A stretch of 64,000 bases of DNA from Anaerofilum hominis (GCF_014287275.1 NZ_JACONZ010000002.1:124001-188000); one strand, 5' to 3'. Shown: positions 1-9,135, counted from the first letter of the stretch. The notes: generated from the sequence alone by a model not told the origin. Made by a program: numbers and translations.

Positions 1-330
1 AGGACAGACGGGATGGGAGGGCGCAAAAAATAGCTTTTGGGCTGTTTTCGATCATTCGCCCGGCCGCCGCGCAGGCGGCGGGGGCGGGGCCGTTAAGACA
101 AGCTGTTTTTTCGGCCAACGCCCCGGCTGTCCCGCAGGGACGAGGGGCGGACCTATTAAAACAAGTGAGGATAAGTCGTTTTTATTGCGGAGCGACAAAG
201 GGCAGCCGCGGCGGAATGCGGGCTGTTTTTCAGGCCATCTGTTGGGACGTCCGCGGCAGCGGCGGGGGACAGATGCAGTTTAAAACAAGCGGGTTTTATG
301 GCTTTGCGGCGCAGAGCTGTAAAAGAGCAA
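1..330 (+). repeat. Degenerate copy of the ~102-bp structured repeat array, upstream of the nup operon
   Basis: Three diverged units of the repeat family that is better preserved at 48.1-48.7 kb. Shared landmarks are an A-rich/T-rich hairpin (AAAAAATAGC then GGCTGTTTT near 25-48), GC-rich hairpins at about 56-92, 113-152 and 233-276, an AAACAAG tail, and TTTTTATTGCGGAGCGA at 179-195. The middle unit is of type B (CGCCCC pairing with GGGGCG, CTGTCC with GGGACG) and the outer two are of type A. The array runs off the left edge and ends just before the ribosome site of the first gene, so it probably lies in that mRNA's 5' leader. Confidence 0.7.
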
Positions 331-342
331 GGAGGAATGAAT

Positions 343-1926
343 GTGGGCAGCACGACGCAGACGGCGGCCGACGTCCTTTCGATGCAGCATATCACCAAGA
401 TCTATGGCAACGGCTTCATGGCCAACAAGGATATCTGCTTTTCCGTGCGCAAAGGCGAGATCCACGGACTGGTGGGAGAAAACGGCGCCGGCAAATCTAC
501 TTTAATGAAAGTCCTTTTTGGGCAGGAAGTGCCCGAAGAGGGAAAGATCTTTATCAACGGGGAAGAGGTCAGCATCTCCAACCCCCTGGTGGCGCTGGAC
601 TATGGCATCGGCATGGTGCATCAGCATTTCATGCTCGTCCCCTCGCTGACCGTGGCGGAGAATATGGTGCTGGGCGTGGAGCCCCGCAAAGGCAAGATGT
701 TTTTTGACTACAAAAAGGCAGCCCGTATGACCCGGGAGGTGGCGGAAAAATACAATCTGCCCATCAACCCCGACAAGCGGGTGATGGACCTGTCGGTGGG
801 GTATAAGCAGCGGGTGGAGATCCTCAAGATCCTGCTGCGCGGCGCAAAGATCCTGCTGCTGGACGAGCCCACAGCGGTGCTCACCCCCCAGGAGACCGCC
901 GAACTTTTTGTACAGCTGAAGAACTTGAAAAAAGAGGGCTTCACCATTGTTTTCATCTCCCACAAGCTGAACGAGATCAAGGAGATCTGCGACCGCATCA
1001 CCGTGCTGCGGGACGGCCAGGTGGTGGGCTCGGCGGAGATCGGCGAGGTCAGCGAACAGGATATCTCGCGCATGATGGTGGGCCGGGACGTTTTGATGGA
1101 CATTGAAAAAGGCGCCCCGCAGCCGCGGGAGGGCATTCTCAGCGTGCGGGGGCTGGGGTTCACCAATATGTACGGCAAAAAGGCGCTGCGGGACGTTTCC
1201 TTTGATCTGCGCTGCGGCGAGATCGTGGGCATCGCCGGCGTGGAGGGCAACGGCCAATCAGAGCTGGCCTCCATCCTTACCGGGCTGGAGCGGCCGCAGG
1301 AGGGGCGTGTCCTGCTCAACGGCCGGGACGCCTCGAAGATGTCCATCCGCAAAATGCGGGAGGAGCAGGTCTCGTTTATCTCGGAGGACCGCATGGTCTA
1401 CGACCTGGTGCGGGACGCCACCATCGGCGAAAACCTGATCTCGGACCGGTATTATAAAAAGGAATACCGCAGGGGCCCGCTGATGGACCAGAAAAAGATG
1501 GACCGGGAGGCGGAAGAGCTGATCGAGGGCTATCTGGTGGCCTGCGATGGCCGGGACGCGTATATGCGCACCCTGTCAGGCGGCAATATGCAGAAGGTCA
1601 TCACCGCGCGGGAGTGCTCTTCCCACCCGCGGCTGCTCATTGCCAGCCAGCCCACCCGCGGCATCGACGTGGGCGCCACCGAGTTTATCCGCAAGCGTCT
1701 GGTGGAGCTGCGGGACCAGGGGGCGGCGATCCTGCTGTTCTCCGCCGACCTGGCCGAGATCATGCAGGTCAGCGACCGCATCCTGGTGTTCCATGGCGGG
1801 CGGATCGTGGCGCATATCCCGCGGGCGGAGGAAGTCGACGAAAATATCCTGGGCGAGTATATGCTCGGGCTGCGCACGCAGAGCGAAGAAGAGATAGGGG
1901 GCGCCGTGTTTGAGAACAAAAACTAA
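343..1926 (+). CDS. nupO: Nucleoside/simple-sugar ABC transporter, double ATP-binding protein
   Basis: Energises import of nucleosides at the inner face of the membrane. It has two fused ABC domains, as in the NupO/YufO and RbsA families. The first has an intact Walker A (GENGAGKST, about residues 45-53), a degenerate signature (LSVGYKQR, about 150-157) and Walker B (ILLLDEPT). The second has a degenerate Walker A (GVEGNGQSE) and an intact signature (LSGGNMQK), the usual asymmetry of this family. I chose the GTG at 343 because AAGGAGG at 329-335 lies seven bases before it; the in-frame ATG at 337 is too close to that site. The two permeases and three nucleoside-cleaving enzymes downstream fix the substrate class. 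The usual BmpA-like binding lipoprotein is not in the window and may lie to the left. Confidence 0.92.
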   Translation: MGSTTQTAADVLSMQHITKIYGNGFMANKDICFSVRKGEIHGLVGENGAGKSTLMKVLFGQEVPEEGKIFINGEEVSISNPLVALDYGIGMVHQHFMLVPSLTVAENMVLGVEPRKGKMFFDYKKAARMTREVAEKYNLPINPDKRVMDLSVGYKQRVEILKILLRGAKILLLDEPTAVLTPQETAELFVQLKNLKKEGFTIVFISHKLNEIKEICDRITVLRDGQVVGSAEIGEVSEQDISRMMVGRDVLMDIEKGAPQPREGILSVRGLGFTNMYGKKALRDVSFDLRCGEIVGIAGVEGNGQSELASILTGLERPQEGRVLLNGRDASKMSIRKMREEQVSFISEDRMVYDLVRDATIGENLISDRYYKKEYRRGPLMDQKKMDREAEELIEGYLVACDGRDAYMRTLSGGNMQKVITARECSSHPRLLIASQPTRGIDVGATEFIRKRLVELRDQGAAILLFSADLAEIMQVSDRILVFHGGRIVAHIPRAEEVDENILGEYMLGLRTQSEEEIGGAVFENKN

Positions 1927-3028
1927 AAATGTGGAAGCGATCGAAAAGCGCTTTACCGTCATCCGCACCCTGGTAGGGGTGGGGATCGCGCTGGTGATCG
2001 CGCTGGCGCTGATCGCAGCGGTCAGCGACAACCCGTTCGAAGCGCTGATGGGCTTTCTCACCGGGCCGCTGACCTCGATCAACCGGCTGGGCAACGTGGT
2101 GGAAAAGGTCATCCCGCTGCTGTTCACCGGCACGGCGGTCTGCATCGTGTTCGCCTGCGGGCAGATCAGCCTGTGCATCGAGGGCGTCTTTTACATCACC
2201 GGCATCGCCTGCGCGGCGGTCGCCACCCAGTCCGGCATCGCGGCCGGGCTGCATCCGCTGCTCTGCATCCTGGCGGCGGGCGTGCTGGGGGCGCTGATCT
2301 GCGCCATCCCGGCGCTGATGTACATCCGGTTTGACACCATGACGGTGGTCTCCTCGCTGATGATCAACTTCATCTGCCTGTACATCGGCAAGTATCTGAT
2401 GCACTATGTGATGCGGGACCCCGCGGCGGGCTTTGACGCCTCGGCAAAATACGAAAAAAGCGCCCGGCTGTTCAAGCTCTTTTCCAAAACGAACATTCAT
2501 TTCGGCCTTGTCATCGCCGCGGTCGTGGTCGTCGTGGGCTTTTATGCACTGTACAGGAGCCCGTGGGGCTATGGGGTGCGGATGACCGGACTGGGCGCCA
2601 GCTTTGCGCGCTTCCAGGGCATCGGCGTGGCGGGCATGATCCTTACCGCATCCATGGCGGGCGGCTTTCTGGCCGGTATGGGCGGCGCCGTAGAGCAGCT
2701 GGGCATGTACAAGCGCTTTTCCTACGACGGCCTGTCAGGCCATGGGTGGGACGGCATCATGATCGCGGTCATCGCCCAGAACAACCCCAAATTCGTCCCG
2801 CTGGCGGCCCTGTTCGTGGCCTATATCAGCACCGGGGCGGATGTGGTGAACCGCACCTGCGACGTGCCCATCGAGATTATCAACATCGTCCAGGCCGTCA
2901 TCATCATGTTTGTGGCAGCCGAGCGCTTCCTTGCGGGCTGGAAACAGCGCAAGATCGTGCAGGCGTCGCAGCAGGCGCAGATGGAGAAGCTGGCCGGGGA
3001 GCAAAAGGAAGGAGCGGAAAAGGCATGA
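1910..3028 (+). CDS. nupP: Nucleoside ABC transporter permease 1
   Basis: Membrane channel subunit of the BmpA/NupNOPQ-type importer, BPD_transp_2 family. About 372 residues with a single hydrophobic helix after a charged N-terminus, then eight or more further membrane segments and a charged cytoplasmic tail rich in Gln, Glu and Lys. The start is TTG at 1910, eight bases after AGGGGG (1896-1901), and it overlaps the ATPase gene by 17 bases, implying translational coupling. The stop overlaps the start of the phosphorylase gene (ATGA). With the second permease at 3877 it should form the heterodimeric membrane part. Confidence 0.9.
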   Translation: MRTKTKNVEAIEKRFTVIRTLVGVGIALVIALALIAAVSDNPFEALMGFLTGPLTSINRLGNVVEKVIPLLFTGTAVCIVFACGQISLCIEGVFYITGIACAAVATQSGIAAGLHPLLCILAAGVLGALICAIPALMYIRFDTMTVVSSLMINFICLYIGKYLMHYVMRDPAAGFDASAKYEKSARLFKLFSKTNIHFGLVIAAVVVVVGFYALYRSPWGYGVRMTGLGASFARFQGIGVAGMILTASMAGGFLAGMGGAVEQLGMYKRFSYDGLSGHGWDGIMIAVIAQNNPKFVPLAALFVAYISTGADVVNRTCDVPIEIINIVQAVIIMFVAAERFLAGWKQRKIVQASQQAQMEKLAGEQKEGAEKA

Positions 3029-3852
3029 ACAAGGCATATGAAAAACTGCAGAACTGCACCCGCATCGTGCGGGAAAAGATAGGGGACTTTACCCCGAAGG
3101 TCGCCCTGGTGCTGGGCACCGGGCTGGGGGGCTTTGGCGAAAAGGTCGAACAGCCCATCGTGGTGGATTACCACGAGATCGAGGGCTTTCCCGTCTCGAC
3201 GGTGGTGGGCCATGCGGGCCGGTTCATTTTCGGCACGGTTGCCGGCGTGCCGGTGGTGGTGATGCAGGGCCGGGTACACTATTACGAGGGCTATTCCATG
3301 GAGGACGTGGTGCTGCCCATCCGGCTGATGGGCCTGCTGGGCGCGCAGGTGCTGTTCCTCACCAACGGGGTGGGGGCTGTGAACCGCAGTTATCGCCCGG
3401 GCGACCTGATGCTGATGCGGGACCATTTGTCCCTCTTTATCCCCTCGCCGCTTTTGGGCGCAAACATGGATGAGCTGGGCCCCCGCTTCCCCGACATGAC
3501 CCATGTCTACCGCGAGGACCTGTGCGAGGCCATCCGCAGCGCGGCGGCACAGCTGCGCCTGCGCTTGCAGGAGGGCGTCTATGTCCAGCTGACCGGCCCT
3601 CAGTACGAGACGCCGGAAGAGATCCGGGTGCTGGAAAAACTGGGCGGGGACGTAGTGGGCATGAGCACCGTCTGCGAGGCCATTGCGGGCAACCACATGG
3701 GCCTGCGGGTCTGCGGGATCTCGGCCATCGGCAATATGGGCGCGGGGATCCGGGATGAAGTGCTCACCCACGAGCCCAAGGACGAGGTGGACCAGAACTT
3801 TGCCGATCTGGTGACGGCCTCGATCCGGAATATTTCCCAGCTGCTGTCTTAG
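3025..3852 (+). CDS. punA: Purine nucleoside phosphorylase (trimeric PNP type)
   Basis: Splits inosine, guanosine and their deoxy forms with phosphate into base and (deoxy)ribose-1-phosphate in the cytoplasm. 275 residues, normal for the low-molecular-weight trimeric family. Visible motifs are the phosphate loop GTGLGGFG (31-38), QGRVHYYEGY (81-90), TGPQYETPEE (190-199), VGMSTVCEA (211-219) and a GNMGAGI segment near 236-242 in the base-binding position. The ATG at 3025 overlaps the permease stop and follows AAGGAAGGAG (3006-3015). An open frame continues upstream inside the permease gene but has no separate ribosome site. Its position inside the transporter operon suggests imported nucleosides are phosphorolysed at once. 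Confidence 0.93.
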   Translation: MNKAYEKLQNCTRIVREKIGDFTPKVALVLGTGLGGFGEKVEQPIVVDYHEIEGFPVSTVVGHAGRFIFGTVAGVPVVVMQGRVHYYEGYSMEDVVLPIRLMGLLGAQVLFLTNGVGAVNRSYRPGDLMLMRDHLSLFIPSPLLGANMDELGPRFPDMTHVYREDLCEAIRSAAAQLRLRLQEGVYVQLTGPQYETPEEIRVLEKLGGDVVGMSTVCEAIAGNHMGLRVCGISAIGNMGAGIRDEVLTHEPKDEVDQNFADLVTASIRNISQLLS

Positions 3853-3876
3853 CGGCGGAGGACCGGGAGGATAACA

Positions 3877-4860
3877 ATGAATGATTTGATGACCTTTGTT
3901 TTGTCGCCCGCCTTCGCCAATGCGATCATCCGCATGAGCACGCCGCTGATCTTTGTCTCGATGGCGGCGGTGCTGGGCGCAAAGGCGAATATCCTCTGTA
4001 TTGCCTATGAGGGCATGATGCTGTTTGCCGCACTGGGCGGCGTCATCGGCAGCGCTCTGTCCCAGAACCTGCTGGTGGGCATGCTCTGCGGCGTCCTGGC
4101 CGGCAGCCTCATCGCCGGGCTGTTCGCCTATTTCGTGCTGGTGCTCAAGACCAAGGACATGCTGGTGGGCCTGGCGCTGAACACGCTGGGCAGCGGCGGC
4201 ACCATCTTTGCGCTGTATGTCATGTCGGGGCAAAAGGCAAGCTCCATCTCGCTCAACAGCCTGCAGTTCCCCGTGATCCACATCCCTTTCATCGAAGATA
4301 TCCCGGTGCTGGGCGGCATTATCTCCGGGCACAACCTGCTGACCTATCTTGCCTATCTGTCGGTGATCCTGGTGTATCTGCTGCTTTATAAGACCCCGCT
4401 GGGCCTGCGCATCCGCTCGGTGGGCGAAAGCCCGGACGCGGCCGAGTCGGTGGGCACCAATGTGGTAAAGACCCGGGTGATCGCCCTGATGATCGGGGGC
4501 GTGCTGGCGTCCTTCGGCGGCATGTTCATGTCCATGGGCTACACCCCCTATTTTACCCGGGACATGATGAACGGACGGGGCTACAACGCCATTGCGGCGC
4601 AGAACCTGGGCGCAGGGCATCCCATCCTCACGCTGCTGTGCTCCATCCTGTTCGGCGCCGCCGATGCGTTCGGCATCGCGCTGCAGACCTCGCGCCTGCC
4701 GCCGCAGCTGGCCTCGATGGTGCCCTATATCACCACGCTGGTCGGCCTGATCATCATCGGGCAGGCCCGCCGCAAGCAGGAAAAGAAGCGGGCCCTGGCG
4801 CTGGGCGCGCGGGAGCTGGCCGCTGAGCAGGAAAGCGCTTCTCAGGGGGTGAAAGGATGA
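3877..4860 (+). CDS. nupQ: Nucleoside ABC transporter permease 2
   Basis: Second membrane subunit of the nucleoside importer, BPD_transp_2 family, 327 residues with eight to ten membrane segments. A GLRIRSVGESPDAAES segment in the middle matches the conserved cytoplasmic loop that contacts the ATPase in this family. The start ATG follows GGACCGGGAGG by about seven bases. The C-terminus is charged and ends in the overlap with the nucleoside hydrolase start (ATGA, 4857-4860). The phosphorylase gene sits between the two permease genes, which ties enzyme and transporter into one transcript. Confidence 0.9.
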   Translation: MNDLMTFVLSPAFANAIIRMSTPLIFVSMAAVLGAKANILCIAYEGMMLFAALGGVIGSALSQNLLVGMLCGVLAGSLIAGLFAYFVLVLKTKDMLVGLALNTLGSGGTIFALYVMSGQKASSISLNSLQFPVIHIPFIEDIPVLGGIISGHNLLTYLAYLSVILVYLLLYKTPLGLRIRSVGESPDAAESVGTNVVKTRVIALMIGGVLASFGGMFMSMGYTPYFTRDMMNGRGYNAIAAQNLGAGHPILTLLCSILFGAADAFGIALQTSRLPPQLASMVPYITTLVGLIIIGQARRKQEKKRALALGARELAAEQESASQGVKG

Positions 4861-5795
4861 GACGGCTGCTGATCGACACCGATACCGGCGGCGACGACGC
4901 GGTTGCGCTGATCATGGCGCTGCGGGACCCGGGCGTCCGGGTGGAAGCCGTCACCACCGTGATGGGAAATGTGGAGGTGGAACAGGCGACCCAAAATGCG
5001 CTGCTGGCCATCGAACGGGCGGGCACCTATGCGCCGCCGGTGTACAGGGGGCTGCATAACGCGGTGCTCAACGAGCCGCTGGTAAATAAAAACTTTGACA
5101 TCCACGGGCGGGACGGCATGGGCGATCTGGGTCTGCTGCCCCCCGCCCTGCGTCCCCAGCAGGAGCACGCGGTGGATTTTTTGATCCGCACCATCGAGGC
5201 GCAGCCCGGCGAGTTTGAGATGGTCACGCTGGGCCCGGTCACCAACCTGGCCTGGATCAGCCTGCGGTCCCCCGGCACGCTGGCAAAGCTCAAGCGGATC
5301 ACCATGATGATGGGCACCGGCCCCTATTTCGGCAACGCCACCCCGCTGGCGGAGGGCAACGCGCGCATGGATCCCGAGGCGCTGGATATCGTGCTGCGGG
5401 ACGCCGGGACCGAGCTGGTACTGGTGGGCTGGGACCTGTGCATCAACGAATATCTTTTTACGGAAGAAGACCTGAAACGCCTGCGGGAGACCGAGTCCGA
5501 GACGGCGAGATTCTGTCTGGACATCAACCACAACCTGGTGGAGCTGAACGAGCGCCGTTTTGGCGCGCGGGTGCTGGATCTTGCCGACCCGGTGGCCATG
5601 GCGGTGGCGCTGGAGCCGGACCTGGTGGAGCAGAGCGTCACCGCCTACACGCGGGCGGAGACCAATAAAGGCCTGGCCTACGGGGCCATCGCAGTGGATC
5701 ACTGCCATCAAAGCGGCAGGGTGCCCAACGCCACCACCTGTACCAAGCTGGACGCCAAACGGCTGAAGCGCTGTATCCTCAGCCATATCATTTGA
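4857..5795 (+). CDS. Inosine-uridine-preferring nucleoside hydrolase
   Basis: Hydrolyses ribonucleosides to base and ribose in the cytoplasm (IU-nucleoside hydrolase family). The N-terminal DTDTGGDD (residues 7-14) is the family's calcium-binding and catalytic aspartate cluster. Family-like segments LGPVTNLA and VGWDLCINE follow. 312 residues is a normal length. The start overlaps the permease stop by four bases. Hydrolase and phosphorylases in one operon give two parallel ways to open imported nucleosides. The specificity (RihA, RihB or RihC-like) cannot be told from sequence. Confidence 0.9.
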   Translation: MRRLLIDTDTGGDDAVALIMALRDPGVRVEAVTTVMGNVEVEQATQNALLAIERAGTYAPPVYRGLHNAVLNEPLVNKNFDIHGRDGMGDLGLLPPALRPQQEHAVDFLIRTIEAQPGEFEMVTLGPVTNLAWISLRSPGTLAKLKRITMMMGTGPYFGNATPLAEGNARMDPEALDIVLRDAGTELVLVGWDLCINEYLFTEEDLKRLRETESETARFCLDINHNLVELNERRFGARVLDLADPVAMAVALEPDLVEQSVTAYTRAETNKGLAYGAIAVDHCHQSGRVPNATTCTKLDAKRLKRCILSHII

Positions 5796-5822
5796 AACGG
5801 GATAAAAAGGAGACGGGACGGT

Positions 5823-6560
5823 ATGTATGCACTGAACGACAACGGCCAGCAATATCATGTAGAGCTGTCCAAGGGAGATGTGGGCCGCTATGTGATCCTG
5901 CCGGGAGACCCGGGCAGGGTAGAGCGGATCGCAAAATTTCTGGATAACCCCCGCCGGGTCGCCTGCCACCGGGAGTATGTGACCTACACCGGCTCTCTGG
6001 ACGGGGTGCCGGTATCGGTCACCAGCACCGGCATCGGCGGTCCCTCCACCGCCATCGCGGTGGAAGAGCTCATCGCCGTGGGGGCGGACACCTTTGTGCG
6101 CATCGGCACGGCCGGGATGGTACAGGACTACTTTGACCTCAACGACTGCATTATCGCCACCGGCTCGGTGCGGGACGAGGGTACCACCCGGCAGTACATC
6201 CCGCTGTCCTATCCGGCGGTGGCGCACTATGATGTGGTGGATGCGCTGCGCCGCGCCGCAAAGCGCTGCGGCAAGACCGCCCATGTGGGGATCGTCCAGT
6301 CCAAGGATGCTTTCTACGGCGAGGCGGAGCCCGAGAGCATGCCCAACGAGCCGGTGCTGCGCTACCAGTGGGACGCCTGGAAGCGCGGCGGGGTACTGGC
6401 CAGCGAGATGGAATCCGCTGCGCTTTTTGTGGTCAGCTCCATCCGCCGGGTGCGCGCGGGCTGTATCCTCAACAACCGCGGCGACATGGACGAGACGATC
6501 CGCGTGGCGGTCGAGGCCGTCCGCGATCTGATCGCTGCGGACAGAAAAGAAGAGAACTGA
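5823..6560 (+). CDS. udp: Uridine/purine nucleoside phosphorylase (PNP_UDP_1 family, Udp-like)
   Basis: Hexameric nucleoside phosphorylase fold. It has PGDPGR (27-32) for phosphate, RIGTAG (93-98), SKDAFYG (160-166) and SEMESAAL (194-201), where the Glu-Met-Glu segment binds ribose. The order and spacing fit uridine phosphorylase better than DeoD, because the QYIPL...SYPAVA region resembles the pyrimidine-binding part. 245 residues. AAAAGGAG precedes the ATG. It is the last gene before a strong terminator and completes the salvage operon by releasing uracil (or a purine base) and ribose-1-phosphate. Confidence 0.85.
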   Translation: MYALNDNGQQYHVELSKGDVGRYVILPGDPGRVERIAKFLDNPRRVACHREYVTYTGSLDGVPVSVTSTGIGGPSTAIAVEELIAVGADTFVRIGTAGMVQDYFDLNDCIIATGSVRDEGTTRQYIPLSYPAVAHYDVVDALRRAAKRCGKTAHVGIVQSKDAFYGEAEPESMPNEPVLRYQWDAWKRGGVLASEMESAALFVVSSIRRVRAGCILNNRGDMDETIRVAVEAVRDLIAADRKEEN

Positions 6561-6570
6561 CGGGACGAAA

Positions 6571-6620
6571 AACAGAAAGGGAGAGGGATGCCAAAGCATC
6601 CCTCTCCCTTTCTGTTTTCT
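6571..6620 (+). terminator. Terminator of the nup salvage operon
   Basis: A perfect 21-bp inverted repeat (6571-6591 with 6596-6616) with a four-base loop and a following T-rich tract, placed just after the uridine phosphorylase stop. Confidence 0.9.
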
Positions 6621-7201
6621 TTGCGCCATGGCGGGCGCAGCCCGCTGTCAGACAGTGCAGCGCAGCGGCGATGGTTGGAGCTGCATTCCTGGCCCGGCGG
6701 CAAACGGCGGCAGCGGCGCTGATCCGCAGACCTCTCAGCCGATCGCAGCGCGGCGGCGGGGGCCCGGGCGTTTTCCGGCGGCAGCGGCGCTGCCAAAGAT
6801 GAGAACAGGCAAAAGGCGCCGTCCGCAAGGGCCGCAGGGAAGCGGCCGCCGCACTGAAACGACTCGCCCTGCGCGGGGCAGGGCAGGAGAATGTCCGCCC
6901 CGGGCGGCGCCCGGAAAGACGGCGCGTTTCCGCCGCCTGCAGGTCAGGGCCGTGCACCGGGCGCAGGGCCGTGAGGCCGCTTTGCAAAAAACGCGCCCAT
7001 GGTTTTGCCGGTCCTGCACCCGGAGAGGGGCCGGCCTGTGATTTTCTTTTTTGTCCGCCCCCCGCGAAAGGGGAACGGCCCTTTTGCGCCCGGCGCGCTG
7101 TGGGCGCGGGCGATCACGGCGGCGCGCCCTGCGCGGGGCCTGCGTCTGCAGCCAGACCGCAGGACCGGCTTTTCAGGGGGGCGCAAAAAGGACGGAGGGC
7201 G
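6621..7201. other. Gene-poor GC-rich spacer
   Basis: Between convergent operons. Very GC-rich with several open frames, but none has a ribosome site or a recognisable product. I see no convincing gene, RNA or element here. Confidence 0.5.
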
Positions 7202-8011
7202 TTATTCCAGCTCCAGCTTTTTTGACAGGCACCAGCGGCAGATGCCAAAGTAAACGGCGATGTGGAGCACTGCCGACAGCAGGATGCCGCCCCAGATCAG
7301 CAGCAGGAACGAGACGGGAAAGACAGAGTAGGAGAGGCGGGCGCCCAGCAGACCGATGGGCAGGGAGAGCAGGGCGGTGAGGAGGCCGAACTCGAAATTC
7401 AGCATAAAATAGAACGCCACTGCGCCCAGCACCCGGTGTCTGCGCACAAACTGCCCCAGCGAGATGGCGGCGTAAAACATCAACAGTCCGGAGAGGCTGG
7501 AGGCGGGTATCAGCAGAATGACCTCGGTGACGGCCAGCGCCATGCTGCCGGGCTGGAAAGAGAAAAGCCTCCCCAGCCGGGACAGCGCCCAGCCCGCCTC
7601 GCGCCCCAGAACGGGGAACACGCCGGTGCCGGCCAGCAGGATCGACAGGGACAGAAACACCGACAGCGCCACCCCCAGCTCCCACAGAAAGGCGCAGATC
7701 AGCTTGGCCCAGATGTGCTGGGCCGGCGTGACCGGCAGGGTGTTCATCAGATACCCCTCGTCGCCGTAGAGATTGCGATAATAGCGCACGATGAGGACGA
7801 TGGTGCTGGCGACGCAGCAGGCAAAGAGCAGCAGCACAAAAAAGAGGATGCCCACGCCCTCCAGCGTTTGGTCCAGGCTGGGCCAGGCGCGGGTGATGCG
7901 CAGGGCGCTCAGCAGGCGGCAGAGCGCGGCGTAAACGAGCATGGCCCCGCACAGGGGCAGGATCTGCCTGCCGGTGGCCCGCAGTTCATATTTGAGCAGT
8001 TTGCCTAACAT
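7202..8011 (-). CDS. ABC-2 type exporter permease of a YtrA-type operon
   Basis: Integral membrane protein of about 269 residues with six hydrophobic stretches. It begins MLGKLLKYELRATGR, the charged amphipathic start typical of ABC-2 permeases in GntR-linked operons, and has a cytoplasmic loop with YRNLYGDEGYLMNTLPV, which is common in this family. It overlaps the ATPase gene by seven bases. I chose ATG 8011 over an upstream in-frame ATG because the latter lies deep inside the ATPase gene. The substrate is unknown; related systems export antimicrobial peptides or respond to cell-envelope stress. Confidence 0.8.
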   Translation of the reverse strand: MLGKLLKYELRATGRQILPLCGAMLVYAALCRLLSALRITRAWPSLDQTLEGVGILFFVLLLFACCVASTIVLIVRYYRNLYGDEGYLMNTLPVTPAQHIWAKLICAFLWELGVALSVFLSLSILLAGTGVFPVLGREAGWALSRLGRLFSFQPGSMALAVTEVILLIPASSLSGLLMFYAAISLGQFVRRHRVLGAVAFYFMLNFEFGLLTALLSLPIGLLGARLSYSVFPVSFLLLIWGGILLSAVLHIAVYFGICRWCLSKKLELE

Positions 8012-8703
8012 TTGAACACCTCCCGGAAAAACGCGTCCACGCTGCATCCGCGCTCGGCGCGGATCTCATCCACGGTGGCGCAGAGATCCACCTGGCCGCC
8101 GCGCAGAAAGACCACCTGGTCCAATATCTTTTCAATGTCCCCGATGAGATGGGTGGAGATCAGCACCGTGGCGTCCGGGCTGTAGTTGGTGAGGATGGTG
8201 GATAGGATATAGTCCCGCGCCGCGGGGTCCACGCCGCCGATCGGTTCGTCCAGCAGATAGAGCTGGGCGCGCCGGCTCATCACCAGGATCAACTGTACCT
8301 TTTCTTTGGTGCCCTTGGAAAGGGTCTTGAGTTTTGCGTCTGGCCGCACGCCCAGCCGCTGCAGCATATCGAACGCGGCGGCAGAGTCAAAGTCGGCGTA
8401 AAAATCAGCAAAAAAGCAGATGACCTGGCGGGCTGTCATCCAGTCGGGCAGATAGGTGCGCTCCGGCAGATAGGACACCAGGGATTTCGTTTCCGGGCCC
8501 GGCACATGGCCTGCGACCAGGATCTGCCCGGCCGTGGGCGCCAAAAGACCGGCCGCCAGTTTGATGAGGGTGGTCTTGCCGCTGCTGTTGGGGCCCAGCA
8601 GGCCCACGATGCGGCCCCGGTAAAGGGTCAGGTCTACGCCTGCCAGCGCGCGGCAGGAGGTATAATCTTTAAACAGCTGTCTGCACTCTAAAATTGGTTC
8701 CAT
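8005..8703 (-). CDS. ABC transporter ATP-binding protein (YtrB-like)
   Basis: Single ABC domain: Walker A GPNSSGKTTL near residue 38, Walker B YLLDEPIGGVD, and the H-loop STHLIGD. The signature is degenerate (LSKGTKEK), a variation often seen in the YtrB/BcrA-type exporters. The start at 8703 uses GGATGGAG a few bases upstream; an ATG 12 bases earlier has no spacing from its purine run. It lies between the GntR gene and the permease gene in one transcription unit and should energise that permease. Confidence 0.87.
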   Translation of the reverse strand: MEPILECRQLFKDYTSCRALAGVDLTLYRGRIVGLLGPNSSGKTTLIKLAAGLLAPTAGQILVAGHVPGPETKSLVSYLPERTYLPDWMTARQVICFFADFYADFDSAAAFDMLQRLGVRPDAKLKTLSKGTKEKVQLILVMSRRAQLYLLDEPIGGVDPAARDYILSTILTNYSPDATVLISTHLIGDIEKILDQVVFLRGGQVDLCATVDEIRAERGCSVDAFFREVFKC

Positions 8704-8751
8704 TCTACTCTCCATCCTTTCACTGCGGTGCTGGGCGCGCCGCCGCACGGC

Positions 8752-9135
8752 CTATTGCTGCCTGTCCGGGCCCGCCTGCCGGGCCGCTTCCTCCGCCAGC
8801 GCGGCGACCTCCTGCGGCGTATAGCCCAACCGGCGCATCTTTTCAAAAAAAGCGCGCGCCTCGCCCTGCGCGAACGCCGTTTTGACGGCGGCAATGCGGG
8901 CGGCGTCCTGCGTGACGGTGCGCCCGCTGGTGCGCTGGGTCTGCACCAGACCGCTCTGTTCCAGCTCCTGCAGGGCTTTTTGCATGGTGTTGGGGTTGAC
9001 CGCCGCCTCCGCCGCGAGCTCCCGCACCGGGGGCACCCGGCTGCCGGGCGGCAGCAGGCCGGAGATGATCGCCAGCTGCAGATGCTCCACAAGCTGGATA
9101 TAGATCGGCCGGTCCGACTTGAGATTCCAGTTCAT
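8752..9135 (-). CDS. GntR-family transcriptional regulator, YtrA subfamily
   Basis: 127 residues: an N-terminal winged helix (RPIYIQLVEHLQLAIISG, then PPVRELAAEAAVNPNTMQKA) and only a short C-terminal helical tail. That small size and the first-gene position before an ABC ATPase and permease define the YtrA subfamily. AGAAAGGAAGG precedes the ATG. It probably represses its own operon through the inverted repeat at 9158-9175, with release by an envelope-active compound (inference). Confidence 0.9.
   Translation of the reverse strand: MNWNLKSDRPIYIQLVEHLQLAIISGLLPPGSRVPPVRELAAEAAVNPNTMQKALQELEQSGLVQTQRTSGRTVTQDAARIAAVKTAFAQGEARAFFEKMRRLGYTPQEVAALAEEAARQAGPDRQQ

Noticed and set aside
2563..3024. 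Upstream extension of the phosphorylase frame
   Set aside because: It runs inside the permease gene in another frame. The start at 3025 has its own ribosome site and fits the family length.
2821..4620. Minus-strand open frame opposite punA and nupQ
   Set aside because: Low-complexity His/Gln/Ala-rich translation antisense to supported genes.
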